This document shows, in pieces, positions 1 through 5,186 of a stretch of DNA of 6,196 nt. A program made the position numbers and the translations under genes. The notes below the pieces were generated by a model. That model did no database searches. It worked only from the letters and a program-made list of their open reading frames with translations, and was not told the origin of the DNA. This DNA comes from Rhodospirillales bacterium (GTDB taxonomy: Bacteria; Pseudomonadota; Alphaproteobacteria; Rhodospirillales; JADHTD01). The stretch's first letter is position 1. The number at the start of each line of letters is the position of its first letter. The stretch is taken from positions 1 through 6,196 of the forward strand of contig JADHTD010000175.1 of NCBI GenBank assembly GCA_016776525.1, read 5' to 3'.

Positions 1-1535
1 CCTGCAAGCACGCCAATGCCACCTCGCCCGCCGTCCAGTGGCGCAAGGTACTGGATTTCGAACTGGGCGAATATCCCGACGTCCGGCGCACCTTCGTGCC
101 GGTCGGTTGCATGCATTGCGAAGACCCGCCCTGCATGCACGTCTGTCCGTCAACGGCCACCAAGCAGCGCCCCGACGGCATCGTCACCATCGATTACGGC
201 ATCTGCATCGGCTGCGCCTATTGCGCCGTCGCCTGCCCCTATCAGGCCCGCTACAAGGTCGACAAACCGGTTTTTGCCTATGGCCGCAACGGCAAAATGC
301 AAAACGAGGCCAAACGGGAAGACCCGGCCCGCCTCGGCGTCGCCCAGAAATGCACCTTCTGCTCGGACAAGGTCGATTACGGCCTGGAGAACGGCCTCAC
401 TCCGGGCATCGACCCGGACGCCACCCCGGCCTGCGTCAATTCCTGTATCGCCGATGCCCTCCACTTCGGGGACGCCGACAACCCCGACAGCAATATCTCC
501 CAACTGCTGGCCGGGAATAAGACTTTCCGCATGCATGACGAGGTCGGCACCGGTTCCGGTTTCCATTACATCTATGAAGGCGGCGGCAGCGACAAGGACG
601 CCGCCACCGACCTCTCGGAAGTGCCGATGCTGGCCCTGTCGACCGGCAATGGTGTCGTCGGCGGCATAGCACCCTGGCTGCAACAGCACTGGGACTGGCG
701 GGCTGCCGCTAACTTCATCTGCGGCGGCACCGGCAGCGGCCTGCTGCTGGCAACGGCGGTGATGTCCATCGGTGGCGGCATGGTCCGGCCCCTGGCTTTG
801 CTGAGCCTGGCCTTTGTCGCCCTCGGCCTGTTCTTCGTCTGGCTGGAAACCGGCCGTCCCTTGCGGGCGCCGCTCAATGTTTTGTTCCACCCGCAGACCT
901 CGTGGATGACCCGGGAAGCGATGGTCGCCCTGGTTCTCTTCCCCTTTGGCCTCATCGCCGTCTGGCAGGACGGCGTTTTCGGGGCCCATCTGACGGCTCC
1001 TGTGGCCTTCGCCTTCCTCTATTGCCAAGCGCAGATATTGAAAGCATCACGCGGCATACCGGCCTGGCGGGAAGCGGCCATCGTGCCCCTGATCATCACC
1101 ACCGGCCTGACCGAAGGCTGCGGCCTGTATCTGCTGGCAGCCTCCTTGCTGGCACCCGGCAACGGCACCACTGCCGCCGGCGGCCTGCTGGTCCTGGTGA
1201 TCATCCGTTCCTGGAACTGGGCCAGTTACCACCGTATTATGGCCACCGACGCGCCGACCGGCACGCTCAGGGAACTGGCGCGGGCCAATATTCCCTTTAT
1301 GGCCGTCGGCAACATCGCCCCGTTGGCCCTGGTGGTCGGCGCTCTGATGTGGCCCGATATCCAGGCTTATGCCCTGCCGCTGGCCGGGGCTCTGGCCCTG
1401 CTGGGCGGTTGGTATTTAAAGTACATGATTATCGTTCTGGCCTCGTATAATCAGGGTTTCGCCCTTGAACGGTCCCCGGAACGGGGTACCGGCGGCGGCG
1501 GCCCCGGCGCCAAGCCGGGCTGGAACTGGAGCTAA
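1..1535 (+). CDS. PadC-PadD-like fusion: four-cluster FeS subunit joined to DmsC/NrfD-type membrane anchor (5' partial)
   Basis: This is probably the electron-transfer and quinone-reducing part of a membrane molybdoenzyme, most likely phenylacetyl-CoA:acceptor oxidoreductase. The frame is open to the left edge (first full codon at 3), so the real start lies upstream and 510 residues are visible. Visible residues 1-160 form a DmsB-type ferredoxin domain. Cysteines are seen at 1 (end of the first motif, in CKHAN), 36/39/44/48, 68/71/74/78 and 117/120/144/148. That is 13 of the 16 ligands expected for four [4Fe-4S] clusters; the other three should lie just upstream. A Gly/Asp/Ser-rich linker follows. 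From Trp230 to about 480 come eight hydrophobic segments (about 236-258, 263-281, 306-321, 330-346, 358-384, 390-404, 429-450, 457-480), with a family-like E-x-GRP...FHP-x-TSW loop at 282-301. The tail is Gly-rich. In Thauera and Aromatoleum the C and D subunits are separate. The PadCD identity rests on resemblance recalled from the family plus the paaK/ior neighbours. Another DmsBC-type oxidoreductase is the alternative. Confidence 0.8.
   Translation, partial: CKHANATSPAVQWRKVLDFELGEYPDVRRTFVPVGCMHCEDPPCMHVCPSTATKQRPDGIVTIDYGICIGCAYCAVACPYQARYKVDKPVFAYGRNGKMQNEAKREDPARLGVAQKCTFCSDKVDYGLENGLTPGIDPDATPACVNSCIADALHFGDADNPDSNISQLLAGNKTFRMHDEVGTGSGFHYIYEGGGSDKDAATDLSEVPMLALSTGNGVVGGIAPWLQQHWDWRAAANFICGGTGSGLLLATAVMSIGGGMVRPLALLSLAFVALGLFFVWLETGRPLRAPLNVLFHPQTSWMTREAMVALVLFPFGLIAVWQDGVFGAHLTAPVAFAFLYCQAQILKASRGIPAWREAAIVPLIITTGLTEGCGLYLLAASLLAPGNGTTAAGGLLVLVIIRSWNWASYHRIMATDAPTGTLRELARANIPFMAVGNIAPLALVVGALMWPDIQAYALPLAGALALLGGWYLKYMIIVLASYNQGFALERSPERGTGGGGPGAKPGWNWS
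617..629 (+). promoter_or_regulatory. Possible internal ribosome binding site and ATG for a free membrane subunit
   Basis: GGAAG at 617-621 lies 5 nt before an in-frame ATG at 627, in the linker between the FeS domain and the membrane domain. Initiation here would give a 302-residue protein holding only the eight-helix anchor, which is about the size of a stand-alone DmsC/PadD-type subunit. It may be a remnant of the start codon of a once separate gene. It may also be chance, because GGA/GAA codons are common in this sequence. Confidence 0.2.
1528..1531 (+). promoter_or_regulatory. Ribosome binding site of iorA
   Basis: GGAG lies 6 nt before the ATG at 1538 and inside the last codons of the preceding gene. 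The upstream TAA (1533-1535) is separated from the ATG by only 2 nt, so the two genes are almost certainly co-transcribed and probably translationally coupled. This motif supports 1538 as the start over later in-frame ATGs. Confidence 0.65.
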
Positions 1536-1537
1536 CC

Positions 1538-3700
1538 ATGGACGGCGGACAGACATCGGCAAAACGGGACTTGGGCCAGGAGCGTTCCTTCGCCAAAGAG
1601 GTGGAGAAGCTGATGCTGGGCGACGGTCAGGTTTTCCACGGGGAAGCCATTGTCGCCGTCACCAAGGGCCTGTTGCAGGCGGGCGTTTCCTATGTCGGCG
1701 GCTATCCGGGAGCGCCGGTTTCCCACCTGATGGATGTTCTGGCCTCGGCCCGCGACACCATCATGGAACCGAACGGCATTTATTTCGAACAATCGGCCTC
1801 GGAAGCCGGTGCCGCCGCCCTGTTGGGGGCCTCCATCCACTATCCGCTGCGCGGCGCCGTCACCTGGAAGTCCATCGTCGGCACCAATGTGGCGTCCGAT
1901 GCGCTGTCCAACCTGTCGTCGTCGGGGGTCACCGGCGGCGCCGTGATCGTCATCGGCGATGATTACGGTGAAGGGGCCAGCGTCATCCAGGAGCGCACCC
2001 TTGCCCATGCCCTGAAATCGTCGCTGCCGCTGATCGATCCCCGCTACAACCTGCCGACCCTGGTCGAGATGACGGAGAAAGCTTTCGAACTGTCCGAGGC
2101 CTGCCACCTGCCGGTTATGATGTCGCTGCGTATCCGGGCCGCCCACATGACCGGCAGTTTCGTCTGCAAGGACAACAAGAAACCCACCTACAATTTCCAT
2201 GACCAACTGCCGGAATCGGTCTTCAATTACGACAAGATGGTGCTGCCGCCGTCCACCTATATCCAGGAAAGCGAAAAATTTTCCGACCGCCTGCCGGCGG
2301 CGCGTCGCTTCATCGTCGAGCACGGCCTCAACGAGACCTTCGGGGATGACGCCCCCTGCGGCATTATCCTGCAAGGCGGCCACTATGGCGTGGTTCTGCG
2401 CGCCCTGTCGCGCCTGGGGATTGCCGATGCGCTGGGCAATTCGAAAATCCCCCTGCTGGTGCTCAACGTCGTCCACCCGCTGGTCCCCGAACAAATCACC
2501 GAGTTCCTCAGCGGCAAACAGAGCGTGCTGGTGGTCGAAGAAGGCAGCCCGGCCTTCATCGAGGACCAGGTCCGCGCCATCGCCCAGCAAGCCGCCATAA
2601 CCTGTAAGATTCGCGGCAAGGATATCCTGCCCGCCGCCGGCGAATACATCGCCGGTTTGGTGCGCTCCGGCATCGCCGCCTTCCTGGAGGAGAACGGACC
2701 GGAAGACCTGCGCTCGATCAGCCGCCAGAAACACGCCGACATCGAACGGGAAGCCTCCCGCTCGATCAAGATCGCCCAGGCCAGCCCGATGCCGCCCCGG
2801 CCGCCCGGTTTCTGCATCGGTTGTCCGGAGCGCCCGATCTTCACGGCCCTCAAGCTGCTGATGCGCGAGCGAGGTAATTTCCACGTCTCGTCGGACATCG
2901 GCTGTTCCACGTTTTCCACCCTGCCCCCCTTCAACATCGGCAGCACCGTCCTCGGTTACGGCCTCAGCGTCGCCAGCGGCGCCGCCTCCGCCCATGCCCT
3001 GGGCCAGCCGACGGTGGCCGTCATGGGGGACGGCGCTTTTTGGCACAACGGCCTGACCACCGGCGTCGCCCATTCCCAATGGCAGGGCATGGATACGGTA
3101 CTGGTCATAATGGATAACGGCTATGCCTCGGCCACCGGCCAGCAACACCTGCCATCGACCGGTTCCACCCCCTGGGGGCGGCCCAATAAGGTGACCATCG
3201 AAGGGGCCCTGCGCGGCCTTGGCATTACCTGGATCAAACGCGCCGATTCCTACAACGTCAGCAAGTGCATGAAGGAACTGCGCAAGGCCATGGATGCCAA
3301 GGGAAAGGGCCTGCGCGTCATCATTTCAGACAACGAATGCATGCTCGCCAAAAAAAGGCGCGGCAATAAACTGAAGGCGGTCTCCGCCAAGGCCGGCAAG
3401 CCGGTGCGTACGGCGCGCTTCGGGGTCGACCATGAAGTCTGCACCGGCGATCATTCCTGCATGCGGCTCAGCGGCTGCCCGTCGCTGACCCTGCGCCCAG
3501 CCACCGACCCCCTCAAGGACGGCCCGACGGCGGCGATCGACAGTTCCTGCGTGGCCTGTTCGCTGTGCGGCGAAGCCGCCCAGGCGGCGCAATTGTGCCC
3601 GTCCTTTTACCGGGCGCGCGGCGTCCTCAACCCGACCGGCTGGCAGCGTTTCAAGGCCCGCCTCAACAGTACCCTGCTGGGACTGGCAGGCGCCTCATGA
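1538..3700 (+). CDS. iorA: Indolepyruvate-type 2-oxoacid:ferredoxin oxidoreductase, alpha subunit (IorA)
   Basis: This is the thiamine-diphosphate (ThDP)-binding catalytic subunit of a cytoplasmic enzyme that converts aryl 2-oxoacids plus CoA to aryl-acyl-CoA and CO2 while reducing ferredoxin. It has 720 residues. The pyrimidine-binding domain carries GYPGAP at 55-60 and SASEAGAAA with Glu89, the likely ThDP-activating glutamate. The middle domain ends near 420. The pyrophosphate-binding domain starts at a Cys motif (C426-x2-C429-P), followed by DIGC at 453-456, GDG at 497-499 and DNG-x4-TG beginning at Asp526, the family's Mg/ThDP signature. The C-terminal ferredoxin domain has Cys635/641/647 and Cys671/674/677/687. 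Position 638, where a second cysteine would normally sit, is Asp (CxxDxxC). About 26 residues precede the conserved core. The substrate (indolepyruvate, phenylpyruvate or phenylglyoxylate) cannot be read from the sequence. The stop overlaps iorB by ATGA, as expected for a stoichiometric pair. Confidence 0.94.
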   Translation: MDGGQTSAKRDLGQERSFAKEVEKLMLGDGQVFHGEAIVAVTKGLLQAGVSYVGGYPGAPVSHLMDVLASARDTIMEPNGIYFEQSASEAGAAALLGASIHYPLRGAVTWKSIVGTNVASDALSNLSSSGVTGGAVIVIGDDYGEGASVIQERTLAHALKSSLPLIDPRYNLPTLVEMTEKAFELSEACHLPVMMSLRIRAAHMTGSFVCKDNKKPTYNFHDQLPESVFNYDKMVLPPSTYIQESEKFSDRLPAARRFIVEHGLNETFGDDAPCGIILQGGHYGVVLRALSRLGIADALGNSKIPLLVLNVVHPLVPEQITEFLSGKQSVLVVEEGSPAFIEDQVRAIAQQAAITCKIRGKDILPAAGEYIAGLVRSGIAAFLEENGPEDLRSISRQKHADIEREASRSIKIAQASPMPPRPPGFCIGCPERPIFTALKLLMRERGNFHVSSDIGCSTFSTLPPFNIGSTVLGYGLSVASGAASAHALGQPTVAVMGDGAFWHNGLTTGVAHSQWQGMDTVLVIMDNGYASATGQQHLPSTGSTPWGRPNKVTIEGALRGLGITWIKRADSYNVSKCMKELRKAMDAKGKGLRVIISDNECMLAKKRRGNKLKAVSAKAGKPVRTARFGVDHEVCTGDHSCMRLSGCPSLTLRPATDPLKDGPTAAIDSSCVACSLCGEAAQAAQLCPSFYRARGVLNPTGWQRFKARLNSTLLGLAGAS

Positions 3701-5142
3701 CCGCCACCCGTCCCCTGTGCGTCCAGATCGCCGCCTTGGGCGGCCAGGGCGGCGGCGTGCTGACCGAATGGCTGTCCAACGCGGCCGAACGGCATGGCTT
3801 TCCGTCCCAGGCGACCTCTATCCCCGGCGTCGCCCAGCGCACCGGCGCCACCACCTATTATTTCGAAATGCTGCCGGAAAAGGACGTTGCCGGACAGCCC
3901 GTGTTCAGCCTCTTCCCGGACGCCGACGATATCGACCTGATGGCCTCCATGGAGCCGACGGAAGCGGGCCGCGCCCTGGAACGGGGGCTGGTCACCGGGC
4001 GGACGACGGTGATCACCGCCAACCGCCGCATCTACAGCACGGCCGAGAAATCCGTGGCCGGGGACGGCATCGTGCCGGCCGCCACTATTCTCGACGCCTT
4101 GCAACAGGCCGCCGGCAAGCTGATCCAGGTCGATGCCGAGGTGTTGGCCCAAAAAGCCGGAGCCCAGGGCAATGCGGTGCTCTTCGGGGCCATTGCCGGT
4201 GCCGGTGTGCTGCCGCTCGATATCGACAACTGCCGGGCCGCCATCGAAGCCAAGGGGGTCGCCGTCGCTGCCAATCTATCCGGCTTCGAAGCCGGGCTGG
4301 AAGCGGTTCAAACGCCACAGGCCGTCCCGGAAGACCCCCTGCTGTTCTATGCGCCGATCCCGGAAGCCTTCGTCAACGACATGGGCGCCATTGCGGAAGA
4401 CCTGTGGCCGATCATCGGCCATGGACTGAGCCGTCTGGTCGATTACCAGGGTGTTAAATACGCCCGGCTGTACCTGAAGCGGCTGAAGCCGTTTCTCGAA
4501 CTGGAATCCCAACCGCCGCGCCATCTGACCGGTGAGGTCGCCAAGCGGCTGGCCGCCTGGATGAGTTATGAAGACGTCATCCGGGTCGCCCAGTTGAAAT
4601 CCCGTCCGGGCCGTTTCACCGACATCCGCGACGACCTCAACCTGGAAGAGGGCGCACCGCTGACGGTGGTCGATTACCTGAAACCGGGCCGCGAGGAACT
4701 GGCCAGCCTGTTGCCGCCGGGCATCGGCCATCTGGTCATGGCCCTGCCCAAGTCCGCCAAGACGGGCGGCCTGAAACTGAAGATCGACGCCACCTCGTTA
4801 CAGGGCTACCTGTCCTACCGCCTGCTGGCCGGTTTGCGCGGCTGGCGGCGTTTCACCTATCGGTACGGGCAGGAACAGAAAGCCATAAATATCTGGCTGA
4901 AGGCTGTCGAGGACGCCGCCGCCCGCGACACGGAGCTGGCCCGGCGGGTCACCGAAATGGCCCTCCTGGCGCGCGGTTACGGCGATGTCCGACACCGGGG
5001 CCTGGCCCGCCTCAAGGACCTGCTGAAAGATTTCAAAGCCCGTTTGGAAAGCGACGCGGCGGCCGTTTCGGCCACTATTGACGAAGCCCTTGAAGCCGCC
5101 CGCAACGATCCGGACGGGGATTGCCGGGGGGGATCAACATGA
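3697..5142 (+). CDS. iorB: Indolepyruvate-type 2-oxoacid:ferredoxin oxidoreductase, beta subunit (IorB) with long C-terminal extension
   Basis: This is the partner of IorA and corresponds to the gamma domain of pyruvate:ferredoxin oxidoreductases, which contributes to CoA binding and active-site assembly. I chose ATG 3697 (481 residues) because it forms an ATGA overlap with the iorA stop and the conserved core begins right after it. An earlier in-frame ATG at 3565 would lie inside the iorA ferredoxin region and is rejected. Residues 11-20 hold the IAALGGQGGG nucleotide/CoA-type loop and 41-52 the SIPGVAQRTGAT motif, both hallmarks of this subunit. The gamma domain ends near residue 200. The remaining roughly 260 residues (for example LVDYQGVKYARLYLKRL, then a helical charged C-terminus) match my recollection of the DUF6537 region seen in long proteobacterial indolepyruvate oxidoreductases, whose role is unknown. 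Archaeal IorB is only about 200 residues. A G7 tract at 5126-5132 sits just before the stop, so the last few residues depend on correct base calling there. Confidence 0.93.
   Translation: MTATRPLCVQIAALGGQGGGVLTEWLSNAAERHGFPSQATSIPGVAQRTGATTYYFEMLPEKDVAGQPVFSLFPDADDIDLMASMEPTEAGRALERGLVTGRTTVITANRRIYSTAEKSVAGDGIVPAATILDALQQAAGKLIQVDAEVLAQKAGAQGNAVLFGAIAGAGVLPLDIDNCRAAIEAKGVAVAANLSGFEAGLEAVQTPQAVPEDPLLFYAPIPEAFVNDMGAIAEDLWPIIGHGLSRLVDYQGVKYARLYLKRLKPFLELESQPPRHLTGEVAKRLAAWMSYEDVIRVAQLKSRPGRFTDIRDDLNLEEGAPLTVVDYLKPGREELASLLPPGIGHLVMALPKSAKTGGLKLKIDATSLQGYLSYRLLAGLRGWRRFTYRYGQEQKAINIWLKAVEDAAARDTELARRVTEMALLARGYGDVRHRGLARLKDLLKDFKARLESDAAAVSATIDEALEAARNDPDGDCRGGST
5126..5132 (+). repeat. G7 homopolymer at the 3' end of iorB
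   Basis: Seven consecutive G lie three codons before the iorB stop. The tract could serve as part of a ribosome binding site for an ATG at 5139 (5 nt after the following A at 5133). It is also a site where an indel, polymerase slippage or a sequencing error would change the iorB terminus: one extra G would extend IorB to a TGA at 5184-5186 (window numbering), overlapping the paaK ATG. Confidence 0.9.
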
Positions 5143-5186
5143 CCGGTCAATTAAATTCATTCGGAAATAAAGGGGTAAACCGATGA
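5139..5186 (+). other. Possible 15-codon coupling ORF between iorB and paaK
   Basis: The ORF ATG 5139 to TGA 5184-5186 encodes a 15-residue peptide (MTGQLNSFGNKGVNR). Its ATG overlaps the iorB TGA as ATGA, and its own TGA overlaps the paaK ATG as ATGA. Ribosomes ending iorB could therefore translate through the 40-nt gap and reach the paaK start. A G-rich potential ribosome binding site precedes it at 5126-5133. The composition is clearly more AT-rich than the flanking genes. No homologue is known to me, and chance is a serious alternative for such a short ORF. Confidence 0.22.
5169..5175 (+). promoter_or_regulatory. Ribosome binding site of paaK
   Basis: AAAGGGG sits 7 nt before the ATG at 5183, in the AT-rich 40-nt gap after iorB. 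It is the clearest ribosome binding site in the window and fixes the paaK start. I see no convincing -35/-10 promoter and no hairpin-plus-T-run terminator in the gap, so paaK is probably read from the same transcript as iorAB. Confidence 0.7.

Noticed and set aside
96..98. GTG as start codon of the first gene
   Set aside because: The frame is open from the left edge, and the upstream codons encode CKHANATSP...VQWRK-type sequence belonging to the first cluster motif. The gene is truncated by the window, not started here.
150..1028. 292-codon open frame on the minus strand opposite the PadCD-like gene
   Set aside because: It overlaps the cysteine motifs and membrane helices of the real gene, and its product is biased and domainless. 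It is a composition artefact.
1501..1520. GC-rich hairpin (stem 1501-1508 with 1514-1520, one bulge) shortly before iorA
   Set aside because: It lies in the Gly-rich C-terminal codons of the upstream gene and has no following T-run, so it is not a terminator. Such pairings are expected by chance at this GC content.
1532..3148. 538-codon open frame on the minus strand opposite iorA
   Set aside because: It is a shadow of a GC-rich gene. The plus-strand frame carries continuous IorA motifs, and the antisense product shows only low-complexity Gly/Asp/Arg-rich sequence with no recognisable domain.
3565..3696. In-frame upstream start for iorB at 3565
   Set aside because: It would add 44 residues overlapping the iorA ferredoxin domain in another frame. 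The ATGA start at 3697 fits the coupling and the conserved N-terminus.
5143..5182. Promoter in the AT-rich gap before paaK
   Set aside because: The 40-nt gap is too short and shows no paired -35/-10-like boxes at proper spacing. A clear ribosome binding site explains its composition in part.
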